DNA of 40,014 nucleotides from an uncultured Gammaproteobacteria bacterium (GTDB taxonomy: Bacteria; Pseudomonadota; Gammaproteobacteria; GCA-001735895), in assembly GCA_947259305.1 (NCBI GenBank), contig CAMYML010000004.1, positions 1 to 40,014 of the forward strand. The letters run 5' to 3'. The position numbers and the translations under genes were made by a program. The notes beneath the pieces were generated by a model. That model was given only the letters and a program-made list of their open reading frames with translations, made no database searches and was not told the DNA's origin. This document shows, one piece after another, positions 1 through 8,077 of the stretch (positions within the stretch are counted from its first letter, which is position 1; the number at the start of each line of letters is the position of its first letter).

Positions 1-432
1 TTCACGACCATGGTGGTGAGCTTTCTGATCCTGCTGCTGTGGGTACCGCTAGCGCAAAAACCGGGTATAGGCACCATTCTCAATGCGCTGATCATCGCTT
101 TCATGATCGATTTTTCATTGGACTGGCTGCCTTACCCGGAGCTGTTCGCCTGGCAGCTCGCCCAGGCGGCGGCGGGTGTTTTGCTGGTCGGTATTGCCTC
201 GGGCATCTACCTGACCGCTAACCTGGGGGCGGGCCCGCGCGACGGATTGATGACCGGTTTGCAGGCCGTCACCGGCCTGCCGATCGCCTCGATTCGGATC
301 GTCCTGGAAGTCGCGGTAGTAGCGGCTGGCTGGTACCTCGGCGGGGTCGTCGGCGCCGGCACCCTGCTGTTTGCTTTCGGCGTAGGACCCTGCGTTGCGC
401 TCGGCATACTGTTCGTGCGGAAATTTCTTTAA
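1..432 (+). CDS. YczE/YitT-type integral membrane protein, 3' end only
   Basis: The reading frame is open to the left edge of the window, so this is the C-terminal part of a longer gene; the ATG at position 10 is probably internal. The visible 143 residues are very hydrophobic, with about four membrane segments. They carry the GxYLxANLGAGPRDGLM stretch that is characteristic of YczE/YyaS/YitT-like inner-membrane proteins. The function of this family is not established. The gene ends with TAA and converges on the minus-strand operon that ends at position 590. Family assignment rests on the glycine-rich motif and the hydrophobic pattern only. Confidence 0.75.
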   Translation, partial: FTTMVVSFLILLLWVPLAQKPGIGTILNALIIAFMIDFSLDWLPYPELFAWQLAQAAAGVLLVGIASGIYLTANLGAGPRDGLMTGLQAVTGLPIASIRIVLEVAVVAAGWYLGGVVGAGTLLFAFGVGPCVALGILFVRKFL

Positions 433-561
433 CTCAGATTTTCTGGATTAAGGGCAACATCCCCTTTTGAATTGAGCTGCCCGTTTGCTAATTAAGATAT
501 GACAACAGAGGTCAGAGCAGGTTTTTTCGCTGCTAGCACGAGTGCAGAAAACGGGTTATCC

Positions 562-581
562 CCCGCAGGGAGAGTCGCGGG
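562..581 (-). terminator. weak hairpin between convergent genes
   Basis: CCCGC (562-566) pairs with GCGGG (577-581), just beyond the stop codon of the minus-strand DUF4175 gene. On the minus strand it is followed by GGATAACCCGTTTT, so the U-tract is short and distant. It could end transcription of the long minus-strand operon, but the stem is only 5 bp. Confidence 0.25.
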
Positions 582-589
582 TCGATCAT

Positions 590-3500
590 TTATTGCTGGC
601 TTAGTTTGCGGAAGTAGTCGGCGACCATTTCCTCGTAGTCGTCGGGTAACTCGGCCGGCTCGGATATCAACAGTTCGGGATATTCGGCTTTATCGAACTT
701 GTTGCGTAACTTGTACTCCAGCTCCATCAGAGCGCGCAGGGCGAGTTCGTACTGCGCGCTGGAAGCAGGGATAGCCGCGCCGTTTTGCCCGCGCGTTAAA
801 GCTTCAATCTGCGCGAGCACGGGATCGACATCGCCCGCCGAGGCGCCCTGGTCGAGCAAACCCCCGCCGAGTTCGCGCGTGCGTTCGGCGATGTCGTTCA
901 GTTCGTCCTGACCGATCGGCCGGTCGTCGAAATCCGTTCGACCCGCAGTGTCGGCGTCCACGCCCGGGCCGTTAGTGGTCCCCGCGGCGCGTTGCCGCAG
1001 GTAACGCAACTCTCGCGCCAGGTCGTGCAGTTGCTCGAGCGAGCGCCCCAGCCCCCGGGTGCCTTTTTCGCCAACGTTCTCGAGGGCCGTTTCGATATGC
1101 TCGCGGATCTCGCCGATGCCCTTCTGGATTACGGTTTCGTTGTCGAGCGCATGCTCGCGATCGTCCAGCAGCACCATTTGCCGGGTGCGACCGATGCGAT
1201 CGTGCAGGCGATACTCGCGCCCCGCCCGAATCGCCTGTTTTAACGCCTGACCTGACTCGGGCTGCTCTTCCTTCGCGGTTGTCGTCAGGCTGCTGAGTTC
1301 GCTCTCCAGGTCGGTCAGCGCTTCCGACAGCGCCTGCTTTTTTTGCCTGAGCCGTTCCAGCTGGGCTTCGAGCCGGCCGCCCCATTGGTCGTCCAGCGCC
1401 GACACTTCCTGCTTGATGGCAGCTTGTTTTTTCTCTACCAGTTCGGCGCGGCGCAGGCTGCGCTCGACCTTTTCGCTGAACTGCCGCGCCCGGCCCTGGT
1501 CCAGCAGGCGCCTGGCTTCACGCAGGTTTTCTGCGGCCTGGCGGGCCTGATCGACGCTGCCCGTACCGCCCGCCGTCGCGGACGACGCGGCGCGTCGCAT
1601 GGCTTGCGCCGCATTACGCATCTTGCTGATCGACTGCTGTAACTGCGGATTCGGCTGTGTGCGCGACAGCCGCTCCAGTTGTCGCGCCATCGCTTCCAGT
1701 TCTTCGGCCAGCGCGAGCTGCTTCTGGTTGGCGTTGTTGTTCTGCGCCTGACCCTGACGCCGCATCGCGCGTTCCACTTCCTGCTGCTGGCGCCTTGCCA
1801 GTTCGCGCAGTTTATCCAGGGTCTCGTCGATCAATTCGGCTGGCGGCGGTTGCTGCGCGCCGCGCTGCACGGTTTCATATTGATGCCGCAGTTTGTCCAT
1901 TTCCAGCTGGAACAGGTTGGCCAGGTCTTCGATGCCGGCGTTGCTGCCGGCCCCGCCGCCGCCGCGGTTCGCCAGCGAAACGTTGATATCCCTGAACTCC
2001 GCATCGGCTCTTTGCAGATGCTTCAGCGCAACCTGCGCGTCGGTTAGCGCCGGTTCGATCTCGGCTCGGTCCAGTTGTTGTTCCACCTCGCGCATGGCTT
2101 CGATTGCCAGCGGTAACTCCTCCAGGATGACCTTGTATCTTGCGTCGGCCTGGACAATCGCACGACTGCTGATGCGCCTTACAATCGCTTCCACGCGGTC
2201 GCGAATACGCCCTTGCGCCGTGACCAGCAGCTCCAGGTTTTCCTGGTAGGTCTGGTCACTGTAGCGGTTGCGGTCGCGAATCATTTTGAAGGTAGCCACG
2301 ACGAACTGCTTTTGCTGCTCCGACAGATGCCCCTGCTGTTGCCCGCCCTGGGCGCCGCCGCCACCGCCGCCACCCTGCTGCTCGGCGCGGCGGTAGTTTT
2401 TGCGGAACGGGCGCACCTGGTAAAAGAATATGTCGCTGGTAGCGGTTTTGGCCGCGTCGGCTGGCGCCCGGTCCGCGGCGTTGACGTAGTAGGAAATCAG
2501 GTCACCGGGACGCAGGCCGAGATCTTCGAGGTAGACGATGTGCTCGGCCTCGACCTGTTGACGGGCGCCTGGCTCATCCGCCGCCGGCATCAATTCGATG
2601 CGTTGCTCGGCTTCGCCATTGACCGACAGTACCAGCTCGAGGTTGGCAATGCCCTGATCGTCGGTGGCGCGCACTTTGAGCACCGGTTCTTCGATCATGC
2701 TGACCTTGATATCCCGCCCGGGGCTCGTAATCGATACGCTCGGAAATCGGTCGTCGAGCGCGCTGATGCGAAACTCGGCCGAAGCGTCGACCGGGATACC
2801 GCTCGCGCGCTGCAGCGTCACCTGGTAGGCGCTGTCCTGTTGCACCGTTATTTCACCAATCCAGGTCGAGTCATCCGCGCGCTGCAGGTCGATGCGCTCG
2901 CCATCGGCGAGCTGCAGTGCACCGCCTGGAATATCAATCGTCGGCTCGATCAGCACTTCGACGCGGGTGCCCCGCAGTGCCGTGATGTCGCCGGAACCCT
3001 GGCTGGTTTCGGGTGGCAGCATGGTATAAGCGGGAAAGTTGTAACGCAGGCCGATCGACTCGATCGCGGGGATATCGGCCACCGTGATGCGATGAGTCGG
3101 GGACTGCCGGCCCGCCCCGCTGACGTAGTAATCGGTGTCCTGCTTCAAATCGAAGACAAAGGACTCATAGCGGCCGCCCTCGTTGCTGGCAGCCATTGTC
3201 GTTTGCTGCCAGCTTTCACCTTCGTCGCGCGAGGTGAAAAGCAGCACGTCGGCGCCGTCGAATCCGTCAATCCGGGCGCTGATCAATTGATCGTCGCCGC
3301 GCGCAATTTCGATATCGCCGGGCGCAAGCTCGATGCGATAGGGAGAAACTTCACTCGCGCTGGCCCAGGCTTGCAGCAATGCCGGCGCGCCGCTGCGCAA
3401 AAACCCGGGCGGCCAGAGCATCAATCCGATAATAACGAACAGCGCAACCCCGAGCTTAGAGCCTGCCTGGCGGAGTTTTTGTCGTTCGACCCGGTCACCG

Positions 3501-3976
3501 TATTCAACCCGCGCACAGGCGTCGAGCGCTCGCTCGACCAGCTGTTCGACCAGTTGCGTCGATAAGTCACGCAGGCCCGTTCGCCGGGCGTCGACCGCGC
3601 TCAGGATGAGCGACTTCAAGTCTGGTTCGTGCTCTTCCAGGTAGAGCGCGACCTGGACGTCGTCGACCTTGCGGCGCAAGGGTTTGACACAGAACTGCAA
3701 GACCAGCGCAAGCAGGGCAAAAACGCCGACAAAGCGTAACGACCAGACCGCGGACGGGGCAAAATGCCACGCGTTTACCAGCCAGGCCAATATCAGGATC
3801 AACGCGGTCGCGAGCGCGAGCGTCCAAACCAGGCCGTTGACTAACAGGCGCAGCCGCCAGCGCCGTCGTATGCGCTCGATGATCGCGGACAGGGCGGGTC
3901 TGCCGTCGGCCTGGCGCCGGACCGGTGTCAGCAGGTCGAACAATCTGGCGCCGATATTGTGATGTGTCGTATCCAT
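590..3976 (-). CDS. DUF4175-like large membrane and coiled-coil protein
   Basis: The product has 1128 residues. Three hydrophobic segments lie near the N-terminus (about residues 44-68, 78-98 and 174-190), followed by a large domain that is probably periplasmic. A Gly/Gln-rich linker around residues 525-545 (GGGGGGGAQGGQQQ) leads into several hundred residues of highly charged, Gln/Arg/Glu-rich predicted coiled coil. This architecture matches DUF4175 proteins (TIGR02302-like), which occur beside MoxR/DUF58/vWA genes in proteobacteria. Their biochemical role is unknown. The gene starts 12 bp after the stop of the broken BatA-like gene and is the last gene of the operon. The ATG start has no strong Shine-Dalgarno sequence, so translational coupling is plausible. 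The frame is intact throughout. Confidence 0.85.
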   Translation of the reverse strand: MDTTHHNIGARLFDLLTPVRRQADGRPALSAIIERIRRRWRLRLLVNGLVWTLALATALILILAWLVNAWHFAPSAVWSLRFVGVFALLALVLQFCVKPLRRKVDDVQVALYLEEHEPDLKSLILSAVDARRTGLRDLSTQLVEQLVERALDACARVEYGDRVERQKLRQAGSKLGVALFVIIGLMLWPPGFLRSGAPALLQAWASASEVSPYRIELAPGDIEIARGDDQLISARIDGFDGADVLLFTSRDEGESWQQTTMAASNEGGRYESFVFDLKQDTDYYVSGAGRQSPTHRITVADIPAIESIGLRYNFPAYTMLPPETSQGSGDITALRGTRVEVLIEPTIDIPGGALQLADGERIDLQRADDSTWIGEITVQQDSAYQVTLQRASGIPVDASAEFRISALDDRFPSVSITSPGRDIKVSMIEEPVLKVRATDDQGIANLELVLSVNGEAEQRIELMPAADEPGARQQVEAEHIVYLEDLGLRPGDLISYYVNAADRAPADAAKTATSDIFFYQVRPFRKNYRRAEQQGGGGGGGAQGGQQQGHLSEQQKQFVVATFKMIRDRNRYSDQTYQENLELLVTAQGRIRDRVEAIVRRISSRAIVQADARYKVILEELPLAIEAMREVEQQLDRAEIEPALTDAQVALKHLQRADAEFRDINVSLANRGGGGAGSNAGIEDLANLFQLEMDKLRHQYETVQRGAQQPPPAELIDETLDKLRELARRQQQEVERAMRRQGQAQNNNANQKQLALAEELEAMARQLERLSRTQPNPQLQQSISKMRNAAQAMRRAASSATAGGTGSVDQARQAAENLREARRLLDQGRARQFSEKVERSLRRAELVEKKQAAIKQEVSALDDQWGGRLEAQLERLRQKKQALSEALTDLESELSSLTTTAKEEQPESGQALKQAIRAGREYRLHDRIGRTRQMVLLDDREHALDNETVIQKGIGEIREHIETALENVGEKGTRGLGRSLEQLHDLARELRYLRQRAAGTTNGPGVDADTAGRTDFDDRPIGQDELNDIAERTRELGGGLLDQGASAGDVDPVLAQIEALTRGQNGAAIPASSAQYELALRALMELEYKLRNKFDKAEYPELLISEPAELPDDYEEMVADYFRKLSQQ

Positions 3977-3988
3977 ATTTTTCGTCGG

Positions 3989-6033
3989 CTAGCCTGTTCC
4001 CCGGGTGCGGATGGATCGCCTGGCGCCGATCCAGTTTGCGGACAGGGCCTCGATCAGCGTCAACGCCAGCACCGCCAGCAGAATCGCGTAGGCCAGTTGC
4101 TGTTGCTGCTCATATTCACTGGCCTGTCGCCTGGTCAGGGCCGCACCCGTAACGGGAGGTTTCGCAGAAGCCCTAATTTCCTCCACAAATCGGTCGACGT
4201 CAAGCGTCTCCAGGTTTGTTTCCTGCGGATCGATGTTCGCCGCCAGGGTGATTTCCACCCCGCTCGGGGTCGCCTGATGGACCTGGTAGAACCCCGGCTC
4301 CGTCAACGCTAACAACGGGGATTGCCGATTGACCCGGATTTCCCTGGCCGACGGCGTTTCGATAATCAGCGGCCCGTCATTTGCGGCGGCGACGGTGGCG
4401 TCGGCGCCCGCAAGCGCACGCGCGTAGCGCATTACGTCGGTGATACTACCGATTTCGGATTGATTCGGATAGGCTTCGAAGGCCGTGAGATAGCGCAGGC
4501 TCTGGTGCAGAAAGGGTAGAAAAACCGGCTGTAGCGCGAGGTCGTTCCAATGCGTATCCAGCGTCGTAGTCAGCGCCAGCACGCGACCCTGGCCGACGCG
4601 CCGTTCCAGCAGCGCGACCGCGCCATCGCTGTAGCGGGCTACGACCCGGTCATCCGCCGCGGGTTGCAGTTCGCGATAATTGAAAATTCGCGCCAGCGAC
4701 AGGTCGATCGTATTGCGCGCGCCAAGACTGATGGCGAGCGGATGGTCGGCTTCGAAATCGGTTATGTTAAAGGCCGTGCCCCGTTTCGCATCGACCTTGC
4801 GACCCGGGCTGCCTGGCAGGTAAGGCGACGCCCAGTTTCGCTGCGTTGCCGTGCCGGTAGTGACCAGCAAGCCGCCGCCCGCGGCGGCGAATTTGGCCAG
4901 CGCCTCACCCAGCTCGCCACCGGGCAGCGAGACGTCATTCATGATGATTACCGCCCAGTTCTGCAGATCCTCCGCTTTCAATTCATCGATTGCTATGCGT
5001 TCGACCCGAAACACGGGGTTGCGCGATAGCCGCAGGGCGTTCTGCAGGTAAACGGCCTGGTTGCTGCGGGCTGCGGGCTCCTCGACGATTAACAGCGGCA
5101 GCTGTTGCCTGCTCGAGTAAACGAAGAAGCGCTGGTTATCCAGCGCCAGCGCATCGTCACCCAGGCTGACACGGCCGCGCAGTAAATCGTCGCTGACGCT
5201 CAGTCGATCGAAGCTTTCGGCAATCGCCGAGCGGGGTGCTAACAAGAGCTTGCGCCGGGCGAGCTCACGGCCGTCGAGCGTCAGCGTGACTTCCTGCTGC
5301 AGCGGGATGGTCGCGCGATTGGCCACGTCAACCGTGAGCGAAAACTCGTCGGCGCCGATGCGTGACGACGGTTCGATGACGACCCCGGTGATCGACGCAT
5401 TCGCAACCTCGGCCGACGCAGCCTGGTGGTACTGATTTCGGATCTATACGACACGCCGGAGCTCTTTTTGCGGCTGGCGTTGCTGCCCGCGAGCAGGCGC
5501 GCCGCCTGCTCGATCGCGGGCGGCAAGCGCGTTGCTTTAAACCCGGGTGTCTGGTCCTGGAGTACCGTGCGCAGGTTGGCGGCACGGCTGCTCAGGTCGC
5601 TGAGCAGCTCGGTCTCGTCATCGAATAATACGACAGCAATCCGGTCCTGCGCCGGTTTCTGATCGACCAGCCACAAGGCGATATCGAGCGCCTGTTGCCA
5701 ATGGTCGGCAATGCGCATGCTGTAGGATCGGTCGAGCACGATGACGCTGTCCTGGCGTCCCGGTTCCAGCCCCGTGGACCCGGTTGCAGAGCTGAAGAAC
5801 GGGCGCGCAAACGCGAGCACGATGAGCAGCAGCAGCAGGCAGCGCAATAGCAGCAGCAACCAGTGCCTGATCTCGAGGCGGCGTTTTTCGCGCTGCGGGA
5901 TTCGTTTTAAAAACATCAACGACGGGAAGCGGGCACCCTGGCTGTGCTGCTTTTGCACCAGGTGGATCAACACCGGCAGGGCCAGTAACAGCAGGCCGAC
6001 CAGATACAGCGGATTGATCCAGGACAGGCCCAT
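3989..6033 (-). pseudogene. BatA-like vWA membrane protein, frame broken by an inverted 59-bp copy
   Basis: The N-terminal half reads from 6033 and the C-terminal half is a separate frame running from about 5443 down to 3989. The N-terminal half has the BatA-type N-terminus (membrane helix at about residues 8-25, IHLVQKQ motif, second helix at 58-78) and a vWA MIDAS motif DRSYS (101-105). The C-terminal half has a GATase1-like domain and a final membrane helix. Together they would form one normal protein of about 680 residues. The break lies where a vWA domain should have its 'VxxISD' strand. The coding sequence there is replaced by 5404-5462, a perfect reverse complement of 6353-6411 in the neighbouring DUF58 gene. 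Read in the gene's direction it gives nonsense residues and then a shifted frame that stops at 5281. The start codon overlaps the DUF58 stop (TGATG). The gene is either genuinely inactivated or the sequence is a chimera; the sequence alone cannot decide. Confidence 0.85.
5404..5462 (+). repeat. 59-bp inverted copy, arm inside the BatA-like gene
   Basis: Base-by-base comparison shows that 5404-5462 equals the reverse complement of 6353-6411 with no mismatch, and that identity stops sharply at both ends. On the plus strand it encodes RRSLVVLISDLYDTPE, which makes sense only in the DUF58 gene. Confidence 0.95.
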
Positions 6034-6956
6034 CAGCGGGTCCGGTTCTGGCGTTCCCGGTCGGACAGGTAACGGAACAGGATATTATCCAGCGGTTGGG
6101 AAATGTCAGCGAAGATATAGTCGATCTGGTTGGCGCCAAAGCGCCGCTCGAGCTCAGCCCGGTGATCCTGGATCAGCTGTCGGTAGCGGTCCTGAAACTG
6201 CTCGGCTGCGAGCGGCAGGTTAACCCCTGATTCCAGGTCTTCCACGCTGGAGACGTCGCCCAGGTCCAGGCTCAGTTCCTGCGGATCCAGCAAATGGAAC
6301 ACGATCAGGTCGTTGCCGCGGTAGCGCAGTTGATTGATCGCACCGAGCAGGCGCTCCGGCGTGTCGTATAGATCCGAAATCAGTACCACCAGGCTGCGTC
6401 GGCCGAGGTTGAGGGCGATTTTCGCCAGCGGTTCGCGGTAATTGCTGGCGCCGCCGGCGGTGAGTCGATCGAGGGCAAGCAGCACCGTGTTGAAATGCCT
6501 GATCGACGGTGGGATCACTTCGACGATCTCGTTGTCGAAGGTGATCAGGCCGATACGATCGCGCTGGCGCCGGGACAGGTAGGCCAGGCTCGCGGCGAGA
6601 AATTTTGCGTATTCGAGTTTGGTCACCGCGCCGCTGCCGAAGTCCATGGAGCGGGAGACGTCGAGCAGCAGGTGCAGGTTGGCATTGGTATCGGCCTCGA
6701 ATTCCTTGACATAGAGGCGGTCGGTGCGCGCGAACAGCCGCCAGTCGATGCGGCGCACGTCATCGCCGGGCATGTAGGCGCGATGTTCGGCGAAATCCAC
6801 CGACATGCCGAGCATCGGCGAACGATGCAGACCGCTGATGAAGCCGTCCACCACGCCGCGCGCGACCAGTTCCAGGTTGTCGATACGGGTCAGTACTTCC
6901 GGATCGATGAAGCGCTGTCCGGGTAGCTGGGCCTGTGCCTGTCTGTTTCTCGGCAT
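6033..6956 (-). CDS. DUF58 protein (vWA-like partner of MoxR)
   Basis: The 307-residue protein carries the DUF58 signature GDDVRRIDWRLFARTDR (about 64-80). It is followed by a vWA-type MIDAS motif DVSRS (99-103) and a second vWA strand VVLISDLYDTPE near residue 190. DUF58 proteins are almost always encoded next to MoxR ATPases and are thought to be their soluble or membrane-associated partners. The gene follows MoxR by 11 bp, and its stop overlaps the BatA-like start by one base (TGATG), so the three genes are probably translationally coupled. The frame is intact. Its bases 6353-6411 are duplicated in inverted orientation in the next gene. Confidence 0.93.
   Translation of the reverse strand: MPRNRQAQAQLPGQRFIDPEVLTRIDNLELVARGVVDGFISGLHRSPMLGMSVDFAEHRAYMPGDDVRRIDWRLFARTDRLYVKEFEADTNANLHLLLDVSRSMDFGSGAVTKLEYAKFLAASLAYLSRRQRDRIGLITFDNEIVEVIPPSIRHFNTVLLALDRLTAGGASNYREPLAKIALNLGRRSLVVLISDLYDTPERLLGAINQLRYRGNDLIVFHLLDPQELSLDLGDVSSVEDLESGVNLPLAAEQFQDRYRQLIQDHRAELERRFGANQIDYIFADISQPLDNILFRYLSDRERQNRTR
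6353..6411 (-). repeat. 59-bp inverted copy, source arm inside the DUF58 gene
   Basis: This segment encodes residues of about 182-202 of the intact DUF58 protein in its natural frame, so it is the parental copy. The second copy at 5404-5462 lies about 890 bp away in the opposite orientation. Confidence 0.95.
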
Positions 6957-6967
6957 GCTGCTGCCCG

Positions 6968-8005
6968 CTACATGCCCGAGCTCGGTAACGGCACCGCGTC
7001 GAGCAGGCGATCGATGAGCTCGTCGGAAGTGATTTTTTCCGATTCGGCGTGAAAGTTTCGCAACACCCGATGCCTGAGCACGGGTTTGGCGAGCTGTACG
7101 ATATCGTCGAAATCGACATGGTAGCGACCATCGAGCAGGGCCCGCGCCTTGCCGCCGAGCACCAGGTACTGCGCGGCGCGGGTGCTGGCGCCGTAGTCCA
7201 CCCAGTCGCGCACGAAATCGAGCGCGTCAGCGCTGCCCGGGCGACTGCAGCGCACCAGGTCCAGCGCGTATTGCGAAACCGGTTTCGAGACCGGTACCCT
7301 GCGCACCAGTTTCTGAAAAGCGCGAATCTCCCCGCCGCTCATCGCGTATTCGAACGCAATTTCGCGCAGCGAGGTCGTCTGGCGCACCACTTCGAGTTCA
7401 TCCTCCGCCGACAGGTAGTCGATAATAATTTCGAACATGAAGCGATCCAGCTGCGCTTCGGGCAACGGATAGGTGCCCTCCAGTTCGATCGGGTTTTGCG
7501 TGGCGAACACGAAAAATGGCTCTTCCAGCTCGTAGGTCTTGCCCTGCACGGTGACGCGGTGCTCCTGCATCGCTTCGAGCAGCGCGGATTGCGTCTTCGG
7601 TGGCGTCCGGTTGATCTCGTCGGCGAGCACGATGTTGGCGAAAATGGGGCCGGGCAGGAAGTTGAGTTCGCGTTTACCGGTGTCGGGATTTTCCTGCACC
7701 AGGTCGGTGCCGGTGATATCCGACGGCATCAGGTCCGGCGTGAACTGGATGCGTGAAAACCTGAGATCCAGCACCTGGGCGATGGAGTGAATCAACAGCG
7801 TCTTGGCGAGGCCGGGTACGCCGACGATCAGGCTATTACCGCCGGCCAGGATGGTCAGCATGACCTGCTCCACCACGGCGTCCTGGCCGACGATCAGTTT
7901 GCCCAGTTCGCCGCGCAGGCGCGCGTAACGCTCGATCAAATCCTCGGCGAGCCCGATATCGTCGGCGGCCTGCAGGGATTCTGTCTGTTCAGTTTGCTTA
8001 TCCAT
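6968..8005 (-). CDS. MoxR-family AAA+ ATPase
   Basis: The 345-residue protein has the MoxR form of Walker A, GVPGLAKT (62-69), a Walker B of the form LADEINR (127-133) followed by the family stretch TPPKTQSALLEAMQE, and a sensor region FATQNP (167-172) before LPEAQLDRF. MoxR ATPases act as chaperones that remodel or activate vWA-domain partners. The next genes, DUF58 and BatA-like, are the expected partners. The ATG at 8005 is preceded by AAGAGG at good Shine-Dalgarno spacing. A 72-bp gap separates it from the TPR peptidase gene upstream, which is still short enough for one transcript. Confidence 0.95.
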   Translation of the reverse strand: MDKQTEQTESLQAADDIGLAEDLIERYARLRGELGKLIVGQDAVVEQVMLTILAGGNSLIVGVPGLAKTLLIHSIAQVLDLRFSRIQFTPDLMPSDITGTDLVQENPDTGKRELNFLPGPIFANIVLADEINRTPPKTQSALLEAMQEHRVTVQGKTYELEEPFFVFATQNPIELEGTYPLPEAQLDRFMFEIIIDYLSAEDELEVVRQTTSLREIAFEYAMSGGEIRAFQKLVRRVPVSKPVSQYALDLVRCSRPGSADALDFVRDWVDYGASTRAAQYLVLGGKARALLDGRYHVDFDDIVQLAKPVLRHRVLRNFHAESEKITSDELIDRLLDAVPLPSSGM

Positions 8006-8077
8006 CGGTGGACCTCTTGTGCCATTCAGGACGCGCCCGGCGCGGTCGCCGGCTGCTACGGTCGATCTGTCGCACGG

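Noticed and set aside
2213-3565. 450-codon plus-strand open frame
   Set aside because: Lies entirely antisense to the DUF4175 gene, whose domain pattern is clear; long antisense frames are common in GC-rich DNA.
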